Assembly: GCA_044226865.1 (NCBI GenBank)
Contig: JBGAGE010000014.1
Span: 34,348-98,347, forward strand
Origin: TMP-86 sp044226865
GTDB lineage: Bacteria > Pseudomonadota > Gammaproteobacteria > Steroidobacterales > Steroidobacteraceae
Direction of reading: 5' to 3'
DNA length: 64,000 nt
A model generated the notes under the pieces. It was not told the origin of the DNA. It saw only the letters and a list, made by a program, of their open reading frames with translations, and searched no databases. Positions 9,211-17,844 of the stretch are shown in pieces. How positions within the stretch are numbered: position 1 is the first letter of the stretch; every line of letters begins with the position of its first letter. The position numbers were made by a program, and so were the translations under genes.

Positions 9211-9492
9211 CTAGCCTGAGTGCTCTCCGGGCGCACGCGCGTCGATGGCCAGGGCATGCACGTCGGTGGTGAGCAGGGAGCCGAGCGCGGCATAGACGCG
9301 GCGGTGGCGCGCCACGCGCGACAGGCCGGCGAAGGCGTCGGAGACGATGCGCACACGGAAATGCCCGAGGCCGCCTGCTGCACCTGCATGCCCGGCATGG
9401 TGATGGCTCTCGTCCTCGATTTCCAGGACAGAGGGCGAGAAGCCCGCCTCGAGCAGGCGCCGGATCCGGTCGGTTCGTTCGCTGGAAGTCAT
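9211..9492 (-). CDS. BolA family protein
   Basis: BolA-like proteins form iron-sulfur-linked complexes with monothiol glutaredoxins, and some affect cell shape under stress. The 93-aa product fits the family: MTSSERTDRIRRLLEAGFSP, the central VLEIEDESHHHAGHAG with the conserved Glu-Ser-His core, GHFRVRIVSDAF, and the recognition helix LSRVARHRRVYAALG. The start ATG overlaps the stop of yciB by 4 bp (9489-9492), so the genes are coupled. It may correspond to the bolA or YrbA/IbaG branch; the sequence alone does not decide. Confidence 0.92.
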   Translation of the reverse strand: MTSSERTDRIRRLLEAGFSPSVLEIEDESHHHAGHAGAAGGLGHFRVRIVSDAFAGLSRVARHRRVYAALGSLLTTDVHALAIDARAPGEHSG

Positions 9493-10058
9493 GTGGAGCC
9501 GTCCTTCTGACCGTCCGTGGCGGCGGAGGTTCTGGATGCCAGCCAGAAAACCTGCGGCAACATGAACAGCAGCGATGCCGCGGACACGCCGTACGTGTGG
9601 AAATACACCCACACCTGCTCGGAGTAGGACTGTGCAATGTACAGGTTCACGGCCGCCACGAGCGCGAACCATACCGCCCACAGCAGGTTCAGTCCCTGCC
9701 AGCCGCGCGCGCTCAAGGCGATGCCTTCCGGCATCAGCGAGGTGAACATGCGCTGGATGAGCGGCCGCCGCCCGATCACCGCGCTGACCAACAGCGCCAC
9801 CGCGAACAGGCCGAACAGCACGGTGGGCTTCCACTGGATGAAGCGTTTGTCGTGCAGCACCAGCGTGGCCGTGCCGAGCACCACCACCAGCACGGCGGTC
9901 ACCACGTGCAGGTCCTTGAATTTGCCATGCAGGGCGCGGTGCGCGAACAGCACGATGACGCTGGCCACCATCAGCACGGCGGTGGCGGCATACAGGCCCT
10001 TGGCGATATAGGCGATGAAGAAGGCGGCCAGCGGCGCCAGTTCGAGCAGGGTCGTCAT
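9489..10058 (-). CDS. yciB: Inner-membrane septation protein A (YciB/IspZ)
   Basis: YciB is a multi-pass inner-membrane protein linked to septation and envelope maintenance in E. coli and Shigella. The 189-aa product begins MTTLLELAPLAAFFIAYIAKG, the typical family start, and contains about five to six hydrophobic spans. Conserved internal pieces are HDKRFIQWKPTVL and RGWQGLNLLWAVWF. ATG at 10058 is chosen over upstream codons because it matches the family start. It is the first gene of a minus-strand set with the BolA and isomerase genes. Confidence 0.94.
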   Translation of the reverse strand: MTTLLELAPLAAFFIAYIAKGLYAATAVLMVASVIVLFAHRALHGKFKDLHVVTAVLVVVLGTATLVLHDKRFIQWKPTVLFGLFAVALLVSAVIGRRPLIQRMFTSLMPEGIALSARGWQGLNLLWAVWFALVAAVNLYIAQSYSEQVWVYFHTYGVSAASLLFMLPQVFWLASRTSAATDGQKDGST

Positions 10059-10080
10059 CCGCGTATCATAGCCAAATACC

Positions 10081-10707
10081 ATGAGCATCTATTTGCAGCT
10101 GCACCCGGTCACCCCGCAGAAGCGCTTCATCCGTCAGGCCGTGGACGTCCTGCGGGCGGGCGGAGTGATCGTCTATCCCACCGATTCCTGCTATGCGCTG
10201 GGCTGCCATATTGGCGACAAGGACGCGTTGGACCGGATCCGCACCATCCGCCAGGCTGGTCGCGATCACCATTTCACGCTGGTTTGCCGCGACCTGTCGG
10301 AAGTGGCGAAATACGCGCACGTCGACAATTGGCAATACCGGCTGCTGCGGGCGCATACGCCTGGCCCGTACACCTTCCTGCTCAAGGCCACCAAGGAAAC
10401 GCCACGGCGCCTGAAGCACGAGCGCCACGGCACCATCGGGCTCCGGGTGCCCGACCATCCCGTGACGGCGCTGCTGCTCGCCGAGTTGAACGAGCCCATC
10501 ATGAGTTCCACCCTGCACCTGCCGGGCGACGACCTGCCGCTCACGGATGCGCACGAGATTTCCGATCGCCTGGATCGCCAGGTCGACGTCGTGCTCGACG
10601 GCGGCAACTGCGGCCTGACCCCGACCACGGTGGTGGATTTGTCCGGCGATCACGCCGTCCTGGTGCGCGCGGGCCGCGGCGATCCGGCGCCATTTGTCGG
10701 CGGCTGA
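10081..10707 (+). CDS. Sua5/YciO/YrdC family protein (YciO-like)
   Basis: Members of this family bind ATP and threonylcarbamate-type substrates; TsaC/Sua5 makes threonylcarbamoyl-AMP for the t6A tRNA modification, while YciO has a weaker or different role. The 208-aa protein has the YrdC-fold motifs GGVIVYPTDSCYALGC, the KxR-like RIRTIRQAGRDHHFTLVCRDL and PGPYTFLLKATKETPRRL. Its length and KHERHGTIGLRVPDHP segment fit YciO rather than TsaC. ATG at 10081 lies on the other side of a 22-bp gap from the divergent yciB. Confidence 0.88.
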   Translation: MSIYLQLHPVTPQKRFIRQAVDVLRAGGVIVYPTDSCYALGCHIGDKDALDRIRTIRQAGRDHHFTLVCRDLSEVAKYAHVDNWQYRLLRAHTPGPYTFLLKATKETPRRLKHERHGTIGLRVPDHPVTALLLAELNEPIMSSTLHLPGDDLPLTDAHEISDRLDRQVDVVLDGGNCGLTPTTVVDLSGDHAVLVRAGRGDPAPFVGG

Positions 10708-10711
10708 CCCG

Positions 10712-10717
10712 TATAAT
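10712..10717 (+). promoter_or_regulatory. Consensus -10 element upstream of trpS
   Basis: A perfect TATAAT lies just after the YciO-like stop codon. No strong -35 is seen at 16-18 bp. The following 75 bp to the trpS ATG are AT-rich (runs of TTAAATAAAAATC type) and would form the leader of the trpS-scpA-scpB transcript. Confidence 0.45.
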
Positions 10718-10796
10718 GCGCCCGCGGATTGTTAAGTGAATTAAATAAAAATCTTGAAAAAGAGTGTAAATAATTGAACGGTAATGGATTAGTCCA

Positions 10797-12014
10797 ATGA
10801 CGCCCGGGCCAACTCAAAACCGGCGAATCCTCTCGGGCATGCGGCCCACCGGCCAGTTGCATCTCGGAAACCTGCACGGCGCACTCAAGAACTGGGCCGA
10901 GCTTCAGTACCAGTACGATTGCTACTACTTCGTGGCCGACTGGCATGCGCTGACCACCGGATACGATGACACCTCCAAGCTCGAGGAGCATGTCTGGACC
11001 ATGGTGGTCGACTGGCTGGCCGCCGGACTGAACCCCGGCGTGTGCACGCTGTTCATTCAATCGCGCGTGCCCGAGCACGCGGAACTGCATCTGTTGCTCT
11101 CCATGATCACGCCGCTGAGTTGGCTGGAGCGCGTGCCCACGTTCAAGGATCAACAAGAGCAACTGGTTGAGAAAGATCTCGCAACCTACGGATTTCTCGG
11201 CTATCCGCTGTTGCAGTCGGCGGACATCCTCTTGTACCGCCCGCAGTACGTGCCGGTGGGCGAAGACCAGGTCGCGCATGTCGAAGTGACACGCGAAGTG
11301 GCGCGTCGCTTCAATCACATCTTCGGCCGCGAACCCGAGTTCGAGCAGAAGGTGGAGAAGGCGATCAAGAACCTGGGGGCGCGCAATGCCAACCTGTACC
11401 GCACGCTGCGCAAGGACTACCAGGAAAAGGGCGCGGCGGAGTCGCTGGCGCGGGCGCGCTCGCTGGTGGAGTCCAATGCGCGCCTGACGGTGGCGGACCG
11501 CGATCGGCTTCTCGGATATCTCGAAGGCAGCGGCATCGCCATCCTGCCCGAGCCCGAGGTGCTGCTGACGGCCACCCCCAAGGTGCCCGGACTCGATGGC
11601 CGCAAGATGTCCAAGTCCTACGGCAACACCATCGGCCTGCGCGAAGACACCGACAGCGTGGTGAAGAAGCTCAAGGCCATGCAGACCGATCCGGCGCGCG
11701 TGCGCCGCTCCGACCCGGGTGATCCGGAAAAGTGCCCGGTGTGGGACCTGCACAAGATTTATTCCGACGAGACCACGCGCAATTGGGCGAACCAGGGTTG
11801 CCGCACGGCCGGGATCGGCTGCCTGGATTGCAAGAAGCCGCTGATCGACAAAATCGTCGAAGAGATCTCCGGCATTTCCAAGCGCGCGCAGGAGTTCGAA
11901 GAGAATCCCGAACTGGTACGCGGTATCATCGCGGAAGGATGCGAGAAGGCCCGCACCGCGGCACGGGAAACCATGGATGCGGTCCGCGAGGCCATGGCAT
12001 TGAACTACCGATGA
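10797..12014 (+). CDS. trpS: Tryptophanyl-tRNA synthetase
   Basis: TrpS charges tRNA-Trp. The 405-aa protein has the class I motifs SGMRPTGQLHLGNLHG (HIGH region near residue 24) and GRKMSKSYGN (KMSKS near 267), plus DILLYRPQYVPVGEDQ in the active site. It is longer than E. coli TrpS (334 aa) because of an insertion before KMSKS (about residues 190-245); the same long type occurs in Xanthomonas and Pseudomonas. The last codons overlap scpA by 4 bp, giving the usual trpS-scpAB arrangement. Confidence 0.97.
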   Translation: MTPGPTQNRRILSGMRPTGQLHLGNLHGALKNWAELQYQYDCYYFVADWHALTTGYDDTSKLEEHVWTMVVDWLAAGLNPGVCTLFIQSRVPEHAELHLLLSMITPLSWLERVPTFKDQQEQLVEKDLATYGFLGYPLLQSADILLYRPQYVPVGEDQVAHVEVTREVARRFNHIFGREPEFEQKVEKAIKNLGARNANLYRTLRKDYQEKGAAESLARARSLVESNARLTVADRDRLLGYLEGSGIAILPEPEVLLTATPKVPGLDGRKMSKSYGNTIGLREDTDSVVKKLKAMQTDPARVRRSDPGDPEKCPVWDLHKIYSDETTRNWANQGCRTAGIGCLDCKKPLIDKIVEEISGISKRAQEFEENPELVRGIIAEGCEKARTAARETMDAVREAMALNYR

Positions 12015-12916
12015 AACCTGAATTGACACTGGTCGCCAACAATCCGCCGCCCGTGCACGCGCCGCCGGCGCCGCCGGCGCAGGCGGAAATGCCCTTCGCC
12101 ATGGTGGAGGGCGAGCCCATCACGGAAATGCCGCGGGACCTGTACATCCCGCCGCAGGCGCTGGAAATCTTCCTGGAGGCCTTCGAAGGGCCCCTGGACA
12201 TGCTGCTGTACCTGATCCGGCGGCAGAATCTGGACATCCTCGACATCCCCATCGCCGAGATCACCCGGCAGTACATGCAGTACATCGAGCTCATGCAGGT
12301 GCTGCAGCTGGAACTGGCGGGCGAGTACATGCTGATGGCGGCCACCCTGGCCGAGGTCAAGTCACGCATGCTGCTGCCGCGGCCGAAGTCGGAGAACGAG
12401 GACGAAGAGGCCGATCCGCGCGCCGAGCTCGTGCGCCGGCTGCAGGAATACGAACGCTTCAAGCGCGCCGCCGAGAACATCGACCGCATCCCCCGCCAGG
12501 ACCGCGACTATTGGGTGGCGGGCGCGGAACTGGTGGACCGCAAGGTGGTGCGCCTGCTGCCGCAGGTGTCGCTGCAGGAAATGCTGGTGGCCTTCCAGGA
12601 AGTGCTGGCGCGCAGCGACATGTTCGCGCACCACCACGTGCAGCGCGAACCGCTGTCCGTGCGGCAGCGCATGAGCGAAGTGCTGTCCTACCTCGAGGAC
12701 GGCGGCTTCGTCGAATTCGTCAAGTTGTTCCGCCCGGAGGAGGGCCGGCGCGGGGTCACCGTGACCTTTGTCGCCATTTTGGAACTGCTTCGCGAAGGCC
12801 TCATCGATATTGCACAATCAGAAGCCTTTGCACCCCTGCACGTGCGCAAGGGCAACCCGGCCGCGCGGCATCTCGCGCTGGTTCCCGACGTGGCTGAATC
12901 CGAGACATCGACATGA
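12011..12916 (+). CDS. scpA: Segregation and condensation protein A
   Basis: ScpA is the kleisin that bridges the SMC heads. The 301-aa protein has a proline-rich N-terminal tail, then the kleisin core: FEGPLDMLLYLIRRQNLDILDIPIAEITRQY (positions about 60-90) and YMLMAATLAEVKSRMLLPRP. It ends with a C-terminal winged helix that contacts SMC (FVAILELLREGLIDIAQSEAF). ATG at 12011 overlaps the trpS stop as ATGA, and its own stop overlaps scpB the same way. Confidence 0.96.
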   Translation: MKPELTLVANNPPPVHAPPAPPAQAEMPFAMVEGEPITEMPRDLYIPPQALEIFLEAFEGPLDMLLYLIRRQNLDILDIPIAEITRQYMQYIELMQVLQLELAGEYMLMAATLAEVKSRMLLPRPKSENEDEEADPRAELVRRLQEYERFKRAAENIDRIPRQDRDYWVAGAELVDRKVVRLLPQVSLQEMLVAFQEVLARSDMFAHHHVQREPLSVRQRMSEVLSYLEDGGFVEFVKLFRPEEGRRGVTVTFVAILELLREGLIDIAQSEAFAPLHVRKGNPAARHLALVPDVAESETST

Positions 12917-13686
12917 ATGAACAATACGTACGCAATGTGGTTGAGGCAGCGCTGCTGGCCGCCGGTCGCCCGCTCACCGTGGCGGAACTGGCCGCGCTGT
13001 TCGGCGCCTCCGAGGAATCGCATGACGAGGCGGTGCGCCAGGCCTTGAACGAGCTCACCGCGGAGTATGAAAACCGCGGCGTGGAACTTCGCGAGGTGGC
13101 GAGCGGTTTTCGCATCCAGATCCGTTCCGCGGTTGCCGAGCCCGTTTCCAAGCTGTGGCAGGAGCGGCCCGCCAAGTATTCACGCGCGCTGCTGGAAACG
13201 CTGGCGCTGGTGGCCTATCGCCAGCCCATCACCCGCGGCGAGATCGAGCAGATCCGCGGCGTGGCCGTGAACCCGAACATCATCAAGACCTTGATCGAGC
13301 GCAGTTGGGTGCGCGTGGTCGGGCATCGCGATGTTCCCGGCAAGCCGGAACTGCTGGGCACGACGCGCGATTTCCTCGACTACTTCGGCTTGAAGAAGCT
13401 GGACGACCTGCCCACCCTGGTGCAGCTGAAGGAGATGGAAGACCTGCGCGTGCAGTTGTCGCTCCCGGGTGCCGATCCTGCTGCGCTGGATGCGCCCGCG
13501 GAAGCGCAAGCCGCGCCGTCGGACGAACACCAGCCCGCGGCCGCTGAACTCGAGGGCGAGCCGGTTGCCGACGACGAGGAAGCGGAAGTCGAGAGCGCGG
13601 GCGATGACGGTGCCGGCGATGATCCCGCGGGCCTCGAGGCCCGTCCCCAGGGGATGGTCGCCGCCGGTCCCGACAGCGACGTTTGA
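12913..13686 (+). CDS. scpB: Segregation and condensation protein B
   Basis: ScpB is a dimeric winged-helix subunit that binds ScpA in the condensin. Recognisable parts are YVRNVVEAALLAAGRPLTV, EVASGFRIQIRS, PAKYSRALLETLALVAYRQPITRGEIEQIRGV and the second winged helix ending DFLDYFGLKKLDDLP (about residue 165). The last 75 residues are an acidic, Ala/Glu/Asp-rich tail that varies across the family. The start overlaps scpA by 4 bp. Confidence 0.96.
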   Translation: MNEQYVRNVVEAALLAAGRPLTVAELAALFGASEESHDEAVRQALNELTAEYENRGVELREVASGFRIQIRSAVAEPVSKLWQERPAKYSRALLETLALVAYRQPITRGEIEQIRGVAVNPNIIKTLIERSWVRVVGHRDVPGKPELLGTTRDFLDYFGLKKLDDLPTLVQLKEMEDLRVQLSLPGADPAALDAPAEAQAAPSDEHQPAAAELEGEPVADDEEAEVESAGDDGAGDDPAGLEARPQGMVAAGPDSDV

Positions 13687-14567
13687 CCCTGCGCCGCGGC
13701 CGCCCGGCCCCCACCGCCATGCGTCAACGACCGATGCGCCCGCCGCGAAAGACGGCGGGCTACGATTCAGCGCGCTCGTCCGAGGCGCCGCCCGAACGCA
13801 TCCAGAAGGTGCTGGCGGCGGCGGGCATCGGTTCGCGCCGTGAGATCGAGCGTTGGATGCAGGGCGGCCGTTTGCTGGTCAACGGCGCGGCGCCCGGGCC
13901 CGGCACCAAAATCTCCGCCGCCGACAAGATCACCCTCGATGGCCGCCCCGTGCGGTTGCGTCCCAAGGACACCTCGCAACCGGCGCACCTGCTCTTGTTC
14001 CATCGTTCCCCCGGCGATGCGCTCGACATCCGCGAAACCGCGTCGCGGGCCGCCGAGCACCTGGGCACACCGCGCGCCGCGCGCCGCTGGCTGGTGATCA
14101 ACCGGCTGCCGCCGGTCGACGGTGGACTGGAACTGCTCACCGACGATGGCGCCCTGGCGCAGCGCATTTCGCGCGGCGTGCATGCACTCACGCAGGATTT
14201 CGTGATGCGGGTGCGCGGCCCCTTGAAGCAGGAATTGGTGGATGAGCTGCGCGCCGCCACGGAAGTCGAGGGAGAGTCCGTCAGCATCCTCGCCGCCGAG
14301 GCGCAGTTCGGTGATGGCCTCAATCATTGGCTGAATGTCACGGTGCGTGCCACGCGTCCCGCGCAGGTGCGTCATTGGCTGGCAGCGCGCGGCATCATCG
14401 TCAGCCGCCTCATGCGGGTGCGCTTCGGCCCGGTGCACTTGACGCGTGAATTGCCGCGCGGGCACCTGCGCGAAATCAATACCCAGGAGCGCAATGCCCT
14501 GGTCAATGAAGTGGATGCGGCGCGCGAGGCGCTTGCCGCCGGCATGGCGCCACCGGAAGAAGGGTAG
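13683..14567 (+). CDS. RsuA/RluB-family protein with degenerate pseudouridine synthase site
   Basis: By family and position this should be the RluB-type rRNA pseudouridine synthase that usually follows scpB. An S4 RNA-binding domain (ERIQKVLAAAGIGSRREIERWMQGGRLLVNG) is intact. The catalytic motif is not. Family members have GRLD-x-x-T/S-x-GLLLLTNDG; here residues 140-153 read NRLPPVDGGLELLT, with proline at the catalytic aspartate position (P143). An aspartate occurs three residues later. The start is uncertain: TTG at 13683 overlaps the scpB stop, and ATG at 13719 is also possible. It may be an inactive RNA-binding relative. Confidence 0.82.
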   Translation: MTLRRGRPAPTAMRQRPMRPPRKTAGYDSARSSEAPPERIQKVLAAAGIGSRREIERWMQGGRLLVNGAAPGPGTKISAADKITLDGRPVRLRPKDTSQPAHLLLFHRSPGDALDIRETASRAAEHLGTPRAARRWLVINRLPPVDGGLELLTDDGALAQRISRGVHALTQDFVMRVRGPLKQELVDELRAATEVEGESVSILAAEAQFGDGLNHWLNVTVRATRPAQVRHWLAARGIIVSRLMRVRFGPVHLTRELPRGHLREINTQERNALVNEVDAAREALAAGMAPPEEG

Positions 14568-14571
14568 CCGG

Positions 14572-15675
14572 TCAGTGCGCCGCGGATGCGGCGAGCAACT
14601 CCTGCAGATGCGTCTTCCACAAGGCCGCCCAGGTGTGGGTGCCGTGTCCATGCGTGCTGGCCGATGCGGGAATCAGCACGAACTTGCCGCGCGGCAGCCG
14701 GCGCACCTCGCGCTCCGCAATACCCAGCTCCGGCGGATTGATGAAATCATCGGCGGAATTGATCCACATCACGGGCACGCGAATCGCCGCAAGTCCTGAG
14801 CTTGGATTGTAGGAGCGCGACGCGCCGACCTGATAGAGCAGGTCGTTGGCGTCCAGTCCCGCGAGATTGCGCCCGATCGATTGCTGCACGAAGGTATCCG
14901 CGGCATCGCGGGTGGGGTAGCCGGCCTGCCAGGCGAGCGGCGCGGATCCGGCGAGCAGCAGCAGTCCCGCCGCATTGCGCAGCGCGCGCTGCGGTTGCGT
15001 GCCGTACTCGCCTTGCTTCCATTCCGGATCGGACGTGATCGCCGTCATCAACAACTCGCGCCAGACGCGGTTGCGGCCGGCGATGGGCACCGGCAGGCAG
15101 GCCAGCGGCATCAACGCATCGGCGAAGCCGTCGAAGGTTTCGCCCCACACCCAGGCATGCATGCAACCCATGGAGGTGCCGATGATCAGCCGCAGATGAT
15201 CCACGCCCAGGCCCTGGATCAACAGCAGGTGCTGGGCGGCGACCATGTCGTCGTAGTCGTAATGGGGAAAGCGCGCATGCAATCCGTCGCTAGGCTTGCT
15301 GGAGGCGCCGTGTCCGAGATTGTCGGGGAGGATCAGGAAGAACCTGCCGGCATCCAGCGGCTGCCCCGGGCCGAACAGCTCGCCTGCGAACCGCTCCCCC
15401 AGGAACTGTGCGCCCGAGCCGCCGGTGCCGTGCAGGATGAGCACGGCGTTGTCCACCCGGCCGTCAGCACCACGATGCGGCTGGCCGAAGGTGGTGTAGT
15501 GCAGGCGCAGTTGCGGCAGCGATTCGCCCGAGCGGAACTTGAATTCGTGCGCGACGAAATCGGCCTGCGTGGGCGTGGGCGTGTGCGTGGTCGGGAGCGC
15601 GGCCGCGGCCGGGGCGCCCGCAAGCGCCGGCGAGAGCGCCAGCAGCACGCCGGCGAGCAACGGAATCAGCGCCAT
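14572..15675 (-). CDS. Secreted alpha/beta hydrolase related to homoserine acetyltransferase
   Basis: The protein has an N-terminal signal peptide (MALIPLLAGVLLALSPALAG) and an alpha/beta-hydrolase fold close to the MetX family. The nucleophile elbow is GTSMGC, the probable acid is in NSADDFINPP, and the probable base is a histidine in STHGHGTHTW. The oxyanion region reads LILHGTGGSGAQF. MetX itself is cytoplasmic, so an exported copy is more likely a hydrolase of unknown substrate. ATG at 15675 is 1 bp after the yciK stop; an in-frame ATG at 15687 would overlap it. Confidence 0.85.
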   Translation of the reverse strand: MALIPLLAGVLLALSPALAGAPAAAALPTTHTPTPTQADFVAHEFKFRSGESLPQLRLHYTTFGQPHRGADGRVDNAVLILHGTGGSGAQFLGERFAGELFGPGQPLDAGRFFLILPDNLGHGASSKPSDGLHARFPHYDYDDMVAAQHLLLIQGLGVDHLRLIIGTSMGCMHAWVWGETFDGFADALMPLACLPVPIAGRNRVWRELLMTAITSDPEWKQGEYGTQPQRALRNAAGLLLLAGSAPLAWQAGYPTRDAADTFVQQSIGRNLAGLDANDLLYQVGASRSYNPSSGLAAIRVPVMWINSADDFINPPELGIAEREVRRLPRGKFVLIPASASTHGHGTHTWAALWKTHLQELLAASAAH

Positions 15676-15676
15676 G

Positions 15677-16426
15677 TCACTGTGCATCGAAGTGCTGCCC
15701 GTTTACTCCGCGGCTGTCGGCGCCCAACAGGTACAGGAATACGGGGGCGAGGGCGGACGGCTCGATCACGCTGTCTGGCTTCTCCGCCGGATACGCGGCG
15801 GCGCGCATGGGCGTGCGCATCGCACCCGGGTTGACCGAGTTGACCCGCAGCCGGCCTTCCGACTCCACCTCGATGGCGAGCATGGCGCTCAGGTTCTCGA
15901 GGCCGGCCTTGGCGACGGAGTAGGCGCCCCAGAAGGCCTTGGCGCGACGGGCCACGCTGCTGCTCACGAACACGATGGAGGCGGCTTCCGCCTTGCGCAT
16001 CACCGGCATGAGCACCTGCGTGAGGATGAACGGCGCGGTGAGATCCACGTGCAGCACCTTGCACCAGGTGGGCACGTCATATTGATCGATGGGTGTGCGG
16101 TCGCCGAGCAGCGCCGCAGCGTGCACCAAGCCGTCGAGCCGGCCGAATTCGCGCTCGATGACGGCGGCCATCTCGTCGTACTGCACCGCCGTGGCGGTGG
16201 TGAAATCGATGGGAGCGAGCGCCGGCTGCGGGCCGCCTTGCGCCTCGATCGCATCGTAGACGCGTTCCAACTTGGATTTCTGGCGGCCCGCCAGCACCAC
16301 CTGCGCGCCCGCCGCGGCTGCCGCCAGCGCCAGTGCCCGGCCGAGGCCGCTGCCTGCGCCGGTAATGAGGACGACCTTGCCGCGCAGCAGCCCTGCGGGA
16401 ACGACGTATTGCTTGGGATCGGTCAT
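15677..16426 (-). CDS. yciK: Short-chain dehydrogenase (YciK-like)
   Basis: This is a 249-aa NAD(P)-dependent oxidoreductase of the classical SDR type. It shows the cofactor motif TGAGSGLGRA (residues 21-30), the NNAG-like HAAALLG, a catalytic serine in FVSSSVARR and the YSVAK tyrosine-lysine pair, followed by NSVNPGAMRTPM. In Pseudomonas the same order yciK-mupP-ubiG-mtaD next to gyrA is conserved. The substrate is unknown. Its start overlaps the upstream phosphatase stop by 4 bp (16423-16426). Confidence 0.92.
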   Translation of the reverse strand: MTDPKQYVVPAGLLRGKVVLITGAGSGLGRALALAAAAAGAQVVLAGRQKSKLERVYDAIEAQGGPQPALAPIDFTTATAVQYDEMAAVIEREFGRLDGLVHAAALLGDRTPIDQYDVPTWCKVLHVDLTAPFILTQVLMPVMRKAEAASIVFVSSSVARRAKAFWGAYSVAKAGLENLSAMLAIEVESEGRLRVNSVNPGAMRTPMRAAAYPAEKPDSVIEPSALAPVFLYLLGADSRGVNGQHFDAQ

Positions 16427-17106
16427 AGGTATGCGTTTGCCTGCAGCCAGGGAAGAAGGTCGGAAGGATCGGACAGGTCACCGTCCGCCTGCCAGCGGGC
16501 CGGTTCGTCGTTCTCGCCCAGGTATCCATAACGGGCGATCAGCGAGGGCATGCCGGCCGCGCGCGCCGCCTGGATGTCGCGTTCCGCATCGCCCACGTAT
16601 ACGCAACGCGCCGCCTGCACGCCCGCCAGTGTGGCCGCATGCAGGAGCGGCGCCGGATGAGGTTTGCGCTGCGGCAGCGTGTCACCACTCACGACACATG
16701 CAAAGCGATGGGCGATGCCGAGTTTGTCGAGCAGTGGTGCGGTGAGCCAGCCGGGCTTGTTGGTGACGATGCCCGCGGGCACGCCCAGTTGCCGAAGTCG
16801 CTCCAGGGTTTCGTGCATGCGCGGAAACAGCCGCGTGCCCTCGTGCAGATTCTCGTAGTAGATGTCCAGGAAGCGCTTTTGCAGCACCGGAAACCGTTCT
16901 TCGGTGATGCCGGGAAATCCCTCGCGCACCAGGCGCGCAGAGCCGTGGCTCACGAACTGGCGAAGCGAGGCGGGCGGAATGACCGCATGCCCGTGCTCGA
17001 CACGCAGGCGGTTCAACGCACCGGTCATGTCCGGAGCCGTGTCGAGCAGCGTTCCATCCAGGTCGAACAGCACCGCCTCGAGGCGAGGGCCGCGCTCACG
17101 CAGCAT
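16423..17106 (-). CDS. mupP: HAD phosphatase, probable MurNAc-6-phosphate phosphatase (MupP) or phosphoglycolate phosphatase
   Basis: The 227-aa protein has all HAD motifs: the nucleophile DLDGTLLDT near the start, IVTNKP as motif II, the lysine in RKPHP as motif III, and VGDAERDIQAA as motif IV. In Pseudomonas the gene between ubiG and yciK encodes MupP, which dephosphorylates MurNAc-6-phosphate in a peptidoglycan recycling shortcut; older annotations call it Gph. The context favours MupP, but the sequence alone cannot exclude phosphoglycolate as substrate. The start ATG at 17106 overlaps the ubiG stop region by 11 bp. Confidence 0.87.
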   Translation of the reverse strand: MLRERGPRLEAVLFDLDGTLLDTAPDMTGALNRLRVEHGHAVIPPASLRQFVSHGSARLVREGFPGITEERFPVLQKRFLDIYYENLHEGTRLFPRMHETLERLRQLGVPAGIVTNKPGWLTAPLLDKLGIAHRFACVVSGDTLPQRKPHPAPLLHAATLAGVQAARCVYVGDAERDIQAARAAGMPSLIARYGYLGENDEPARWQADGDLSDPSDLLPWLQANAYL

Positions 17107-17800
17107 CAGTCTTGAAATGCGCGATGTAATTGACGCTGGTGTCCTCCGACAAGCGGAAGGACTGCAGCAAGGGGTTGTAGGTGATGCCGGTGACATCCAC
17201 GAGCCGCAGATCGAGCGGCCGTGCCCAACGCGCCAGTTCCGATGGACGGATGAATTTGCGATAGTCGTGAGTGCCTCGCGGCAGCATGCGCAGGATGTAC
17301 TCCGCACCCACCACGGCCAGCGCGAAGGACTTCAGATTGCGGTTGAGCGTGGACAGGAACAGCGAACCGCCTGGCGCCAGCAACGTGCGCATGGCCTTCA
17401 TCACGGACACCGGATCGGGCACGTGCTCGAGCATTTCCATGCACGTGATCGCTTCATAGGCGCCAGGGGCCGCTGCCGCCAGGTCTTCCACCGCCAGCAG
17501 CCGGTAGTCGATGGCGAGGCCGCCTTCCAGGGCATGCAGCTTGGCGACGCTCAAGGCCTCGCCGGCGAGATCGATGGCGGTGACGCGTGCGCCGGCCTTG
17601 CACAGGCCTTCGGACAGGATGCCGCCCCCGCATCCCACATCCAGCACCTGCCGTCCGGCGAGGGTGGCGGCGCGGCGGATGTAATCCAGGCGCAGCGGGT
17701 TCAGGTCGTGCAGCGGCCGCGAGGAGCCGCGCGGATCCCACCAGTGCAGTGCCAGCGAATTGAACTTGTCGAGTTCAGCGGCATCGGCGTTGACGGACAT
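17096..17800 (-). CDS. ubiG: Ubiquinone biosynthesis O-methyltransferase UbiG
   Basis: UbiG carries out both O-methylation steps of ubiquinone synthesis using SAM. The 234-aa protein begins with the family pattern ELDKFNSLALHWWDPRG, then has the SAM-binding motif VLDVGCGGGILSEGLCKAG (near residue 58), MEMLEHVPDPVSVM and a membrane-contact segment RGTHDYRKFIRPSEL. All are strongly diagnostic. ATG at 17800 lies 44 bp after the mtaD stop, so the genes are likely co-transcribed. Confidence 0.97.
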   Translation of the reverse strand: MSVNADAAELDKFNSLALHWWDPRGSSRPLHDLNPLRLDYIRRAATLAGRQVLDVGCGGGILSEGLCKAGARVTAIDLAGEALSVAKLHALEGGLAIDYRLLAVEDLAAAAPGAYEAITCMEMLEHVPDPVSVMKAMRTLLAPGGSLFLSTLNRNLKSFALAVVGAEYILRMLPRGTHDYRKFIRPSELARWARPLDLRLVDVTGITYNPLLQSFRLSEDTSVNYIAHFKTDAA

Positions 17801-17844
17801 CAGGGTTGATTCCCAATAAAGTGGGGGAAGGCTTGCGCGCCAGT

